A DNA stretch of 64,000 nucleotides from Labrys okinawensis. GTDB lineage: Bacteria; Pseudomonadota; Alphaproteobacteria; Rhizobiales; Labraceae. This document shows, one piece after another, positions 18,917 through 27,415 of this stretch. Numbering within the stretch: position 1 is the stretch's first letter; each line of letters begins with the position of its first letter. The DNA lies in assembly GCF_002982075.1 (NCBI RefSeq), contig NZ_PUEJ01000010.1, forward strand, positions 62,001 to 126,000, in the 5' to 3' direction. Position numbers and translations under genes: made by a program. The notes under the pieces were generated by a model. That model was not told where the DNA came from. It did not search any database and worked only from the letters and a program-made list of their open reading frames with translations.

Positions 18917-19915
18917 ATGAAACTGCTGGCAGGTCCGCTGTTCGCCACGGCGCTGGCGCTGTCGTGGAGCGCACCGGGCCTGGCGGATCATGCCCGTCCC
19001 CTGCTGCTTGCCCAGGCGAGCCAGTCGGCCGAGGACATCTTCTGGCAATCGGTGCAGAACAGCACCGATCCCGCCATGTTCCAAGCCTATCTCGACCAGG
19101 TGGCCAACGGGACCTTCAAGGGCGTCTACAAACCCCTCGCCGACATCAAGCTGAAGGCCCTCGGCAAGGCTGCCGCACCGGCCATACCGATGGCGCCAGC
19201 GGCGGAAACAACGGCACAGGACCGGGCCACACCGCCGCCGGCGACGGAAGCGGCAACTTCGTCTCCATCCGCCCAGACTGGGCGGGATGTTCCAACATCG
19301 CCGGATATCGAGGCCTGTGATCGCGCGGCAGCCCATGCGATGGACGAGCAGAAGCCGGCCAACCTTCCCGGCGTCACCTTCGACAAGCTCGACACCTCGG
19401 CAGCCATCACCGCTTGCCTCAAGGCGACGAAGCTTGCCGACGCGCCAGCCAGGGAGTTCTTCCAGCTCGGACGCAGCTATGACAAGGCCGGGAACTACAA
19501 GGAAGCCATGGTGGCTTACAAAGCAGCGATGGAAAAGGGGCACAAACGGGCGCTCTACAATGTGGCGACCGGCCTGATGAAAAACCAGCGCGGCGTCAAG
19601 AAGGATCCGGCAGCGGCGTTGGCGCTGTTGGAGAGGGCCGCAGACGAGAAGGTCATGTTCGCCCTTTCCGGGCTGGGCGATTATTACCGCCTTGGCGTCG
19701 GTGGCCGCCGCAACTACCCGAAGGCGATCGACTACTACAATCAGGCCATCGCAACCGGCGATTCACAAGGCTATGTCGGCCTCGCAATCATGACCTATGA
19801 CGGCACGGGCGTGCCAAGAAACCGCAACAAGGCCTGCGATCTCTGGCAGAAAGGCTCCAGCCTCGGGGACGTCAACGCCGCCGACTACAGCAAGCGCTAT
19901 TGCCGTTATCGGTAA
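18917..19915 (+). CDS. Exported Sel1-repeat protein sharing a module with the upstream caspase-like protein
   Basis: 332 aa from the ATG at 18917 (GAGGG 6 nt upstream; an ATG two codons earlier overlaps that site). It has a signal peptide (MKLLAGPLFATALALSW, cleavage after GLA). From residue ~40 it repeats the module of its neighbour, FWQSVQNSTDPAMFQAYLDQ, then a Pro/Ala/Thr linker, a CDRAAA segment matching CDQAAA next door, and Sel1-like repeats (GLGDYYRLGVGGRRNYPKA, GLAIMTYDGTGVPRNRNKA). It is in effect the neighbour without its protease domain. The pair is probably co-transcribed and periplasmic. Confidence 0.82.
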   Translation: MKLLAGPLFATALALSWSAPGLADHARPLLLAQASQSAEDIFWQSVQNSTDPAMFQAYLDQVANGTFKGVYKPLADIKLKALGKAAAPAIPMAPAAETTAQDRATPPPATEAATSSPSAQTGRDVPTSPDIEACDRAAAHAMDEQKPANLPGVTFDKLDTSAAITACLKATKLADAPAREFFQLGRSYDKAGNYKEAMVAYKAAMEKGHKRALYNVATGLMKNQRGVKKDPAAALALLERAADEKVMFALSGLGDYYRLGVGGRRNYPKAIDYYNQAIATGDSQGYVGLAIMTYDGTGVPRNRNKACDLWQKGSSLGDVNAADYSKRYCRYR

Positions 19916-20066
19916 GACTGCGCCACAGATAGCCTATGGACAGGGAGGCGCGGGCGGGCTGCCGATCAGCGCGAACTCATTGGAGAGGACACGCCACGTC
20001 TCGAACGTTTCAGCCTGCAAATTCATCGCTTAGGGTGCAGGCTGCCTGCGCTCCTCCCATGCATCC

Positions 20067-20768
20067 TCACCCGACTTCCACGCTCTCGCCGGACTTGGGA
20101 GCGAGCACCCTCGTCTTGGTGCCGGCGAGCCCTGCGGCGAAGGTGTCGGCATTGCTTACCAGGCCGGGGAATGTGGCGTAATGGCAGGGGATGGCGACAT
20201 CGAGATCGAGATAGCGCTTCACCGCCAGCGCCGCGGTTTGCGGGCCCATCGTGTAGCGGTCTCCGATCGGCACCAGGCCGATCTTGGGCTGATGCAATTC
20301 CGCGATCAGGGCCATGTCGGAAAAGATGTCGGTATCGCCGAGATGATAGAGCGTCGGCTGGCCCGGCGCCTTGAGGATGAGCCCATTGGCGTTGCCGACA
20401 GCAATGCTGACGCCATTGTCGATCAGGCTGGCCGAATGATCGGCTCGAACCATGGTGGCGCTGAAACCGCCGAGATCGACGGTGCCGCCGGTGTTCATCG
20501 GCTCGACCTTTTCCACGCCCTTGCCGGCCAGGAAGGTCACGAGATCGGCGTTGGAGACCACCGTCGCGCCGGTTTCCCGCGCCAGCTCGATGGTGTCACC
20601 GACATGATCGGCATGACCATGGGTGAGCAATATGTGGCTGATGCCCGCGCTGACGGCGGCACGATCGCCTTTGAAGGAGGGATTCCCGCTCAGGAAGGGG
20701 TCGAACAACACGGCCTTGCCGTCGAATTCGACCCGAAAAGCGGCATGGCCGAGCCAGGTAATACGCAT
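20067..20768 (-). CDS. UPF0173 metal-dependent hydrolase (metallo-beta-lactamase fold)
   Basis: 233 aa from the ATG at 20768 (AGGA ~8 nt upstream). It begins MRITWLGHAAF, with DPFLSGNP, the di-metal motif THGHADHVGD, further ligands in ADHSAS and HLGDTDIFSD, and CHYATFP near the C-terminus, all typical of UPF0173/UlaG-like hydrolases. The substrate is not known. An open frame continues far upstream but crosses ruvX and the FAD gene antisense and has no family features. It is divergent from ruvX. Confidence 0.93.
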   Translation of the reverse strand: MRITWLGHAAFRVEFDGKAVLFDPFLSGNPSFKGDRAAVSAGISHILLTHGHADHVGDTIELARETGATVVSNADLVTFLAGKGVEKVEPMNTGGTVDLGGFSATMVRADHSASLIDNGVSIAVGNANGLILKAPGQPTLYHLGDTDIFSDMALIAELHQPKIGLVPIGDRYTMGPQTAALAVKRYLDLDVAIPCHYATFPGLVSNADTFAAGLAGTKTRVLAPKSGESVEVG

Positions 20769-20882
20769 TTGGGAAATCCTTTGAACAATGAGGTTGGTGC
20801 TTGGATCAGAAAACCATAACGCCTGAGCGGCGCAAAATGCTATCGGGATTCTCGCAGGGGTCCACGATGAGGCGCCCTTACC

Positions 20883-20963
20883 GGGAGCGCGGAGGTCCTC
20901 GTCCGCTTCCAGGACCGTGACATTCAATGGATGGGTAGAGCGGACGAGGACGTCCGCGCTCCC
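20883..20963. repeat. Long palindromic element upstream of ruvX
   Basis: Inverted repeat with 25-nt arms at 20883-20907 and 20939-20963, one internal mismatch and a 31-nt loop. The left arm starts GGGAGCGCGGA and the right arm ends TCCGCGCTCCC. It lies in the 207-bp gap between the UPF0173 gene and ruvX, and the right arm ends one base before the ruvX ribosome site. The geometry matches the element at 36362-36440, though the sequences differ. It looks like a mobile palindromic repeat rather than a terminator, as no T-run follows. Confidence 0.8.
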
Positions 20964-20975
20964 AGGGATATTTCC

Positions 20976-21440
20976 TTGATTGTTGATCTCTTCGACCTTG
21001 CAGAAAACCTGCCCGCCAATCAGCGCCTGCTCGGCCTCGATCTCGGCACCAAGACGATCGGCCTGGCGCTTTCCGACGTGATGCTCACCATCGCCTCGCC
21101 CCTGGAGACGATCCGCCGCACCAAATTCACCGCCGATGCCGAGCAGTTGCTCGCCCTCTGCGCCCGGCACGAGGTCGGCGGCCTGGTGCTCGGCTATCCA
21201 CTCAACATGGATGGCAGCAAAGGCCCGCGCGCCCAGGCTTCCGAGAGCTTTGCCCGCAACCTGCAGCGCCTGAGCGACCTGCCGGTTGCCCTCTGGGACG
21301 AACGCCTGTCGACGGCAGCGGTGACCCGAACCTTGCTGGAAGCCGACGCTTCGCGTCGCAGGCGGGCAGAAGTCGTCGACAAAATGGCGGCATCCTTCAT
21401 CCTGCAAGGCGCGTTGGATCGCCTGGGCTACGGGCGATGA
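20976..21440 (+). CDS. ruvX: Putative pre-16S rRNA nuclease / Holliday junction resolvase-like YqgF
   Basis: 154 aa from a TTG at 20976, with AGGGA 7 nt upstream. An ATG at 20931 would lie inside the palindromic element and add residues translated from its right arm, so I reject it. The RNase H-like fold is shown by LLGLDLGTKTIGLALSD, VLGYPLNMDGSKGP and LWDERLST, with the acidic triad D (LDLGT), E (WDERLST) and a C-terminal D (VVDKMAA). In E. coli YqgF matures 16S rRNA. Confidence 0.92.
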   Translation: MIVDLFDLAENLPANQRLLGLDLGTKTIGLALSDVMLTIASPLETIRRTKFTADAEQLLALCARHEVGGLVLGYPLNMDGSKGPRAQASESFARNLQRLSDLPVALWDERLSTAAVTRTLLEADASRRRRAEVVDKMAASFILQGALDRLGYGR

Positions 21441-21444
21441 CCTC

Positions 21445-22806
21445 ATGCGAACCATCACTGAACCAGCGCGCCAAATCGACGTCATCCTGGAAACCGACGT
21501 GCTGGTGGTCGGCAGCGGCCCGGCGGGGCTGGCAGCCGCCCTCGCCTCCGCGCGTGCCGGCGCCGAGACGACTCTGTTGGAGCGCCATGGCTGCTTCGGC
21601 GGCAACATCACCCAGGTGGGGGTCGAGGGCTTTGCCTGGTACCGACACGAGCACACGGTCGACAGCGAGGGTATCGGCATCGAGTTCGAACAGCGCGCCA
21701 AGGCGATGGGCGCCGCCCAGCCCGAACCGCAATCCGACAGCCAGGCGCTCGACGCCGAACTGTTCAAATACGTCGCCGACGTCCTGGTCCAGGAAGCCGG
21801 GATCCGCCCCCTGCTCCACAGGCTGGTCGTGGGCACCCTTGTCGAGGACGGCGAGATCAGGGGTGTGATCACCGAAAGCAAGGCCGGGCGGGAGGCGATC
21901 CTCGCCAGGCGCGTGGTGGATGCGACCGGCGATGCCGACATCGCTTTCCGGGCGGGCGCTCCCACCTACAAGACACCACGCGAAGAGATGCAGGCCGCTT
22001 CGGTGATGTTCTCAATGTGCGGCGTCGACAAGCGCCGGTTCATCGAGGCGGTGAAGTCCGATCCGCAGACCTACAAGGACTGGGGCGGCGGCGAATGGAC
22101 CGTGGAGACCACCGGCAAGGAGGATGCTATGTTCTCGCCCTTCCTGCGCAAGCCTTTCAGCAAGGCAATCGAGGCCGGCGAGATTCCCGCCAATCTGTCC
22201 ACCATCTGCGGCACCTGGGGAGCGGTTTCCGACCAGGGGGACCTGACCTATCTCAATCTGGTGCATCTGCCCGAGGTGGATGGGACGGATCCCGGCGACC
22301 TCACCAAGGGCGAGATCGAGGGGCGGCGCCAGGCTGTGATGGCGGTGGAAGCCCTGCGCCGCTACATGCCCGGCTGCGAAACCGCCAAGCTGCGCAATTT
22401 CGGCATGACGATCGGCATTCGCGACACCCGCAAGATCGACGCCCACTACAACATGGCGGGTTCGGATGTGCGCGAACAGGCGCGTTTCGATGATTCGATC
22501 GGCATCTTCCCCGAATTCATCGACGGCTACGGCATTCTGATCCTGCCGACGACCGGGCGATATTTCCATGTGCCCTACCGCGCCATGCTGCCTTACAAGA
22601 TCAAGAACCTGATCGTCGCCGGCCGAAGCATCGGTGGCGACAAGGTCTCGCATGCGGCCGTGCGCAACATGATGTGCTGCGCCGTTGCCGGCCAGGGGGC
22701 GGGCGTCGCCGCAGCGGTTTCCCTGAAGAGCGGGCGCTCCTTCCACGACGTCGATATCGCGCAGGTGCAACAGGAACTGCGCCGCCAGGGCGCGCGGATC
22801 CATTGA
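21445..22806 (+). CDS. FAD-dependent oxidoreductase
   Basis: 453 aa. An N-terminal Rossmann fold (VLVVGSGPAGLAAALASARAG) is followed by LERHGCFGGN and a second cofactor contact near the C-terminus (LIVAGRSIGGDKVSHAAVR). The pattern fits the FAD-dependent oxidoreductase group PF12831, whose members act on diverse small organic molecules. It lies 4 bp after ruvX but is probably unrelated functionally. It is convergent with an Ldh-family dehydrogenase, so the two may serve one catabolic step. The substrate is unknown. Confidence 0.8.
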   Translation: MRTITEPARQIDVILETDVLVVGSGPAGLAAALASARAGAETTLLERHGCFGGNITQVGVEGFAWYRHEHTVDSEGIGIEFEQRAKAMGAAQPEPQSDSQALDAELFKYVADVLVQEAGIRPLLHRLVVGTLVEDGEIRGVITESKAGREAILARRVVDATGDADIAFRAGAPTYKTPREEMQAASVMFSMCGVDKRRFIEAVKSDPQTYKDWGGGEWTVETTGKEDAMFSPFLRKPFSKAIEAGEIPANLSTICGTWGAVSDQGDLTYLNLVHLPEVDGTDPGDLTKGEIEGRRQAVMAVEALRRYMPGCETAKLRNFGMTIGIRDTRKIDAHYNMAGSDVREQARFDDSIGIFPEFIDGYGILILPTTGRYFHVPYRAMLPYKIKNLIVAGRSIGGDKVSHAAVRNMMCCAVAGQGAGVAAAVSLKSGRSFHDVDIAQVQQELRRQGARIH

Positions 22807-22836
22807 TGCCGGCCGGAGCCGGAACGGCGGAAGCGA

Positions 22837-23814
22837 TCAGCGTCCGTGCCGTTCCAGCGCTTCGATCACCGCCTTGGGGACCTCGATGGTGTCCTCCGCG
22901 CGCCTGCGACCGGGAATATGCACGCCCTTGCCGGACAGCCTTTCCAACTGCTGCCTCAAGCGGTCGGCAAAATCCGGCTCCAGCAGATCGGGCTTCAGGG
23001 CGAGAACGAACAGGCCCGCACCCGGGCTCTTCGCACCGGTCATGAAGCGGGGAGCATCGAGCGACCAGTTCGCCCCGCTGATGCCGGCCGCCAGCACTTC
23101 GACCATCAGCGCGATATTGCCGCCGCGCGCGCCGCCGAAAGCCAAGAGGGCTCCCTTGACGGCTTCGCGGGCATCGGTCGTCGGCTGCCCCTGTGCATCG
23201 ATCGCCCAGCCCTCGGGAATGGCCTCGCCCTTCTCGGCGGCCTGCCGGACATTGACGAAGGCCGTGGCGCTGGAAGCCTGGTCGATCACCAAGGGGGGCT
23301 CGCCGGCGACAGGCGCCGCGAATGCCAGCGGATTGGTGCAATAGACCGCCTCGCTGCCCAACGCGGCTGCCATCAGGGCCGGACCATTCGAAGCGGCAAG
23401 AGCCACCAGTCCCCGCTCGGCCAGGCGGCGCACATAGGACCCGAGCTCCCCGGTGGTATAGCTGTTGCGCTGGGCAAAGGCGGCCAGCCCATAGCGGCCT
23501 GCGCGGTTGCACAATTCCTCGAAGGCCCTGTCGAAACCAAGCTGGGCGATGCCGCCTTTCGCGTCAGAGCGGATGATGGCCAAGGCCGGATCGTCGAGCT
23601 CCGGCTCCACGTCGGTGGCGATCCTGCCCGAGGTAAAACCGACCAGGTAATCGCGCAGATGGGAGAGCCCCACCGAGGAGCGCCCCACCCATTCGGCGGC
23701 CACGACGGCATCGGCGAGCGACCGCGCGATCGCCTCGCCGGCACCGGCTCCGCGGCAGGCGCCATAAGCGAGAGTCCAGGCCGCCTCCCGCCCCAATCTC
23801 ACGACATCCGACAT
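22837..23814 (-). CDS. Ldh family NAD(P)-dependent oxidoreductase (malate/lactate/ureidoglycolate type)
   Basis: 325 aa. Family features are the N-terminal ADAVVAAEWVGRSSVGLSHL segment, the CTNPLAFAAP loop, VIDQASSATAFVNV and GNIALMVEVLAAGISGANW. In this family a catalytic His lies in an N-H-F-G motif before the Gly-Tyr helix; here that place reads R-N-S-Y-T-T-G-E-L-G, so the His seems replaced by Ser. The reaction may therefore differ from ordinary 2-hydroxyacid oxidation. It is followed by an MFS transporter gene on the same strand upstream. Confidence 0.8.
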   Translation of the reverse strand: MSDVVRLGREAAWTLAYGACRGAGAGEAIARSLADAVVAAEWVGRSSVGLSHLRDYLVGFTSGRIATDVEPELDDPALAIIRSDAKGGIAQLGFDRAFEELCNRAGRYGLAAFAQRNSYTTGELGSYVRRLAERGLVALAASNGPALMAAALGSEAVYCTNPLAFAAPVAGEPPLVIDQASSATAFVNVRQAAEKGEAIPEGWAIDAQGQPTTDAREAVKGALLAFGGARGGNIALMVEVLAAGISGANWSLDAPRFMTGAKSPGAGLFVLALKPDLLEPDFADRLRQQLERLSGKGVHIPGRRRAEDTIEVPKAVIEALERHGR

Positions 23815-23830
23815 CGGCGACCATCACTCC

Positions 23831-23890
23831 CAAAGCATCCTGCGATCTGCCGGAATACACAGGAAATTGTCCAGCAAAGAGTTGGACCAA
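23831..23890 (+). repeat. Degenerate copy C of the dispersed intergenic element
   Basis: Nineteen bases from 23831 (CAAAGCATCCTGCGATCTG) match the element at 52.6 kb at 18 positions. CAAAGAGTT follows about 24 nt later, as in the copies at 30.3 and 52.6 kb. The copy lies in the gap between the Ldh-type gene and the MFS gene and lacks a clean hairpin. Confidence 0.5.
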
Positions 23891-23920
23891 CCGAGCATTC
23901 GGGCACAATCGCCCGATTGT

Positions 23921-25216
23921 CTAGAACGCCGAAGCCGGATCCGGCCGGCTGCTTGCCAGTTTCGTGCGATAGATGAGCAGCGCCGCGACCAATCCGCAGG
24001 CTGCCGCCACCGACAGCCACAGCCCGGGAGCGGCCTTGTTCTGCAAAAGCGAGATCAGCCAAGTGGAGATCGCCAGCGAGAAACCGCCAAGCGCCGTGGC
24101 GAGGCTGTAGGCCAGCGAAAAGCCCGTCGTGCGGACATGGGCCGGCACGATCTCGGTCAGGGCCACCACCATGGCGCCGTTATAGCTGCCATAGAGGAAG
24201 GAAAACCACAGCTCGACCTCCAGCATGCGGGAAAAGCTCGGGGCACTGACCAGCCAGGACAGCGCGGGATAGGCCGTCACCAGCATCAGGAAGGAGAAGA
24301 TCGCCAGAATGGGAAAACGCCCGATGCGGTCCGACAAAGCTCCCATCACCGGCAGCCAGATGAAATTGGAGATGCCGACGCAAAGGGTGACGACGAGGGC
24401 ATCGGACTCCGACAGCTTGAGCACATTCTTGCCGAAGGTCGGCGTGTAGACCGTGATCAGATAGAAGGAGACGGTGGTCATCAGAACGAGCATCACGCCG
24501 AGCAGCACGACCTGCCAGTTCTGCAGCAGGGAAGACACGGCCTGCTGCAAGGTCGGGCGGATGTGGCGTGCCTCGAACTCGGCCGTCTCCTCCAGGCTCC
24601 GGCGCAGGAAGAACAGCAGCGGCACGATCATGCAGCCGATGAAGAAGGGAATGCGCCAGGCCCAATCGGTGATGGTCGCCGGCACGAACAGGCGATTGAG
24701 CGCATAGCCGATCAGGGCGGAGACGATGATGGCGACCTGCTGGCTGCCCGATTGCCAGGAGACATAAAAGCCCTTGTTGCCCGGGGTTGCCATCTCCGCG
24801 AGATAGACGGACACGCCGCCCAGTTCCACGCCCGCCGAAAAGCCCTGCAGCAACCGCCCGACCAGGACCAGGATCGGCGCCATCAGGCCGATGGTGGCGT
24901 AACCGGGCACGAAGGCGATCAGCACCGTCCCCATCGCCATGATGCCGAGCGTAACGATCAGCCCCTGCCGCCGGCCGATGCGATCGATATAGGCGCCGAG
25001 GAACAATGCGCCGAGCGGCCGCATCAGGAAACCGGCACCGAACGTCATGAAGGCTTGCAGAAGAGACGTCGTTTCGTTCTGGGAGGGAAAGAAAGCCTGG
25101 GAAATCTGGGTGGCGTAGAACCCGAACAGAAAGAAATCGAACATTTCGAGGAAATTGCCGCTGGTGACCCTGAGTACGGTCCCCACTTTCGACTGAGCTG
25201 CCGCCGCGCCTGCCAT
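23921..25216 (-). CDS. MFS transporter, metabolite:H+ symporter type
   Basis: 431 aa with about 12 membrane segments. ATG 25216 has GGAAGGA close upstream; a longer frame begins in non-hydrophobic sequence. The start TSGNFLEMFDFFLFGFYATQI, the RPLGALFLGAYIDRIGRRQGL loop (MFS motif A region) and GFSAGVELGGVSVYLAEMA match the MHS group that takes up citrate, proline/betaine, ketoglutarate or shikimate with protons. It lies upstream of the Ldh-type dehydrogenase and could import its substrate. Confidence 0.85.
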   Translation of the reverse strand: MAGAAAAQSKVGTVLRVTSGNFLEMFDFFLFGFYATQISQAFFPSQNETTSLLQAFMTFGAGFLMRPLGALFLGAYIDRIGRRQGLIVTLGIMAMGTVLIAFVPGYATIGLMAPILVLVGRLLQGFSAGVELGGVSVYLAEMATPGNKGFYVSWQSGSQQVAIIVSALIGYALNRLFVPATITDWAWRIPFFIGCMIVPLLFFLRRSLEETAEFEARHIRPTLQQAVSSLLQNWQVVLLGVMLVLMTTVSFYLITVYTPTFGKNVLKLSESDALVVTLCVGISNFIWLPVMGALSDRIGRFPILAIFSFLMLVTAYPALSWLVSAPSFSRMLEVELWFSFLYGSYNGAMVVALTEIVPAHVRTTGFSLAYSLATALGGFSLAISTWLISLLQNKAAPGLWLSVAAACGLVAALLIYRTKLASSRPDPASAF

Positions 25217-25393
25217 GAGCGTCCTTCCTGTCTGCTCGTGTTCTGCGCCCCCCGGCGCGAGCATTAAGAGCCAGCCCCCGCGCCCGGACAAGGGAAATAT
25301 TCCGTGGGCCGGGAGGAGAGCGGCCCTCCCGATCCATGCGAAAAGCCCGCCGCGGAAAGCTCGGCAAATCGCGGATGGCCCGGCGGAGAGGGT

Positions 25394-26923
25394 TCACCTC
25401 CCCGCCGGGCTGACCGAAGCGAAGAACGCCTCCGGCTCGTCCACCTCGATGAGTTTGCGGCCCTCGATCAGCCAGAAACGGCTGCCGACGGCCCGTACGA
25501 AGCTCCTGTCATGCGAGACCAGCAGACAACTGACGTTGGGACGCAGCAATTCCCCCTCCAATGCCTCCTGGCCTTCGATGTCGAGATGATTGGTCGGCTC
25601 GTCGAGGAGATAGAAGTTCGGCTCGGCCAGGCGCAGCATCAAAAGGCCCAGGCGGGCCTTCTGGCCGCCGGAAAGCCGGCCGATCGGCCGGGTCTGCTTT
25701 TCGATGGCGATGCCGGCTCCGGCCAGGAGGGAGCGCCCGCGCTGGTCGCCGATATCGAATCGATGGGTCAGGGCGTGATGCGGCGTCTGCCCATCGTCGA
25801 GATCGGCCAGGGCCTGGTCGCCATAGCCCAGCACCAGGGCGGGCGTTGCCTTGATGCCTTCCGCGCCTATTTCCGGCTGCGCTATGGCGCGGCGCAGCAT
25901 GGTGACGAGGCGGCTCTTGCCCGTCCCGTTCCGGCCGAGGAGGACGATGCGATCGCCCTGGCAGATGAAGTGCTTGCCGGTCCGGAACAGCAGCGTGCCA
26001 TCCGGTGTCGTCACGGCCGCATCCTCCAGCGTCACCAGCACCTTTGCATGCGTGCCCTGGCTGGCAAGACGAACCGCCCCGGCGGAGCGCTCCTGATGGG
26101 CCGGCCTTGCCGCCTCCTCCAGCCGCTCTGCCCGCTCCTTGAGCTGCTTGGTCTTGACCACCAGCAGATCGCTGCCGGAGTTGATGCCGATATTGTTCAG
26201 CTTCGCGGCCTGCTTGCGCAACTGCTGGGCCGTCCTGATGTCGCGCTGATAGCGCCGCTCCTCCGAAGCGTCGGCTTCCGCGAGAGCAGCGCGCGCCCGC
26301 GAATAGGCCAAGGGAAACAAATGCGACCCCTCCGGGCGCAGGAACAGGGTGCGGTTTGTCGTGGCATCGAGGAAGGCGCGATCATGGCTTGCCACCATCA
26401 CGGGCACGTCCCGCGGCAGGGCATTGAGCCAGTCCTCCAGCAGCGCGATCTTGGTAAGATCGAGATGGTTGGTGGGCTCGTCGAGCAGCAGGAGATCGGG
26501 CTCCCTGACCCAGACCCGGGCCAGCATGGCAAGCCTCAGCCACCCCCCACTCAACTGCCCAAGAGGTTTTTGCCGCAGATCGTTCGGCACCTGCAGCGAA
26601 TCGAGGGTGACGTCGACGCGCCAAGCCTCGCTCGCCTGCGCCTCTTCGGGCAGCGCCGCGAGGACGGCCTCGTAAAAGGGGATGTCCAGAAGGAGGGACG
26701 GCACATTTTGTTCGACATGGCCGACGGTCAGCCCGCGTGACCTTATGATGTCCCCCTCCCCGGCTTCCATCGTGCCGGCAATGCAGCGGAGCAAAGTGGA
26801 CTTGCCCCGGCCGTTGGCCGCCACCAGGCCGATGCGGTCGCCGGCATTGATGGTGAGGGTGAGTTGCGAGAAGAGCGGTGCGCTCAGCGTCACGCCGAGG
26901 TTGCGCAGGGTAATCAGGCTCAT
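25394..26923 (-). CDS. ABC-F family ATPase (ribosome-associated)
   Basis: 509 aa from the ATG at 26923. There are two ABC domains in one chain and no membrane segments. Walker A motifs are AANGRGKST and GRNGTGKSR, signatures LSGGWLRLAM and LSGGQKARLG, and Walker B LLLLDEPTNHLD and FYLLDEPTNHLD. Between them, residues ~195-285 form the charged helical linker (ARAALAEADASEERRYQRDI) that in ABC-F proteins reaches into the ribosomal E/P site. Members act as translation factors or protect ribosomes from macrolides, lincosamides and phenicols. A short leader ORF with a hairpin lies 164 bp upstream. Confidence 0.92.
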   Translation of the reverse strand: MSLITLRNLGVTLSAPLFSQLTLTINAGDRIGLVAANGRGKSTLLRCIAGTMEAGEGDIIRSRGLTVGHVEQNVPSLLLDIPFYEAVLAALPEEAQASEAWRVDVTLDSLQVPNDLRQKPLGQLSGGWLRLAMLARVWVREPDLLLLDEPTNHLDLTKIALLEDWLNALPRDVPVMVASHDRAFLDATTNRTLFLRPEGSHLFPLAYSRARAALAEADASEERRYQRDIRTAQQLRKQAAKLNNIGINSGSDLLVVKTKQLKERAERLEEAARPAHQERSAGAVRLASQGTHAKVLVTLEDAAVTTPDGTLLFRTGKHFICQGDRIVLLGRNGTGKSRLVTMLRRAIAQPEIGAEGIKATPALVLGYGDQALADLDDGQTPHHALTHRFDIGDQRGRSLLAGAGIAIEKQTRPIGRLSGGQKARLGLLMLRLAEPNFYLLDEPTNHLDIEGQEALEGELLRPNVSCLLVSHDRSFVRAVGSRFWLIEGRKLIEVDEPEAFFASVSPAGR

Positions 26924-27171
26924 GGAAATTCTCTGGTCCGAACCGGCGATCGCAATGTCCCGGGCATCAAGCCATCGGGGGGATGCAGGGCGAAGGCGCG
27001 GCGTTTGACGATGCGCAATCACGAGCGGGAGCTCGTTCTGCACGGCCATCAGGGCAGACCAGTACGGGGGAAGAAACGGCCTCTGGTCAGCCCTGCAAAC
27101 GCATTTGCAGGGCCTGGACTGGGCCACGCTGGCGATGATGGTCGGAACGAATAATCATGCGCAGCCCTCCT
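26924..27171 (-). promoter_or_regulatory. Candidate translational attenuator of the ABC-F gene
   Basis: The 5' leader holds a short ORF with a strong Shine-Dalgarno (27165-27171), a perfect 10-bp hairpin over the end of that ORF (27090-27099 / 27104-27113, loop 4 nt), and three short complementary segments. On the minus strand GACCAGAG occurs just after the leader stop (27081-27088) and again ending 7 nt before the ABC-F ATG (26931-26938), while CTGGTC lies between them (27057-27062) and could pair with either. The layout is that of erm-type attenuators. Folding is inferred by eye. Confidence 0.5.
27087..27158 (-). CDS. Putative 23-residue leader peptide of the ABC-F gene
   Basis: The ATG at 27158 has AGGAGGG with 6 nt spacing, better than most genes in this window. 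The peptide is 23 aa, basic (starts MIIRSDHHRQRGP), and contains an R-Q-R sequence at residues 9-11 and M-R-L at 19-21. Its stop codon lies at the base of a perfect hairpin formed by its own last codons. R/K-x-R/K and MRL are motifs at which macrolides stall ribosomes in known resistance leaders (ErmDL and others). The product has no protein family and the role is inferred. Confidence 0.55.
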   Translation of the reverse strand: MIIRSDHHRQRGPVQALQMRLQG

Positions 27172-27415
27172 TTCCCAGGTTCGAGTACCGCGATCGCGGA
27201 TAGCATTGGTCGGGGGGATAGGCAAGGCAGTCCGGAGGGGCGATCTCCAGATCGATCACTTTCTTGTGGCGATGGCAGCACTTCCAGGAGGTCGATCGCG
27301 CCATCATTCGATGGAGCTGAGGAGATAGCCCATCCAATGCCCGCGGTGGAAAAATGCGCCAGCCTCATCTCCTGCCTTGCTGCCGTCACCTGTGCGGCCT
27401 ATGAAGTCGGCTTTG

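Noticed and set aside
20067..21965. 632-codon minus-strand frame extending the UPF0173 hydrolase
   Set aside because: The extension runs antisense to ruvX and the FAD gene and through a palindromic element; the family start is at 20768.
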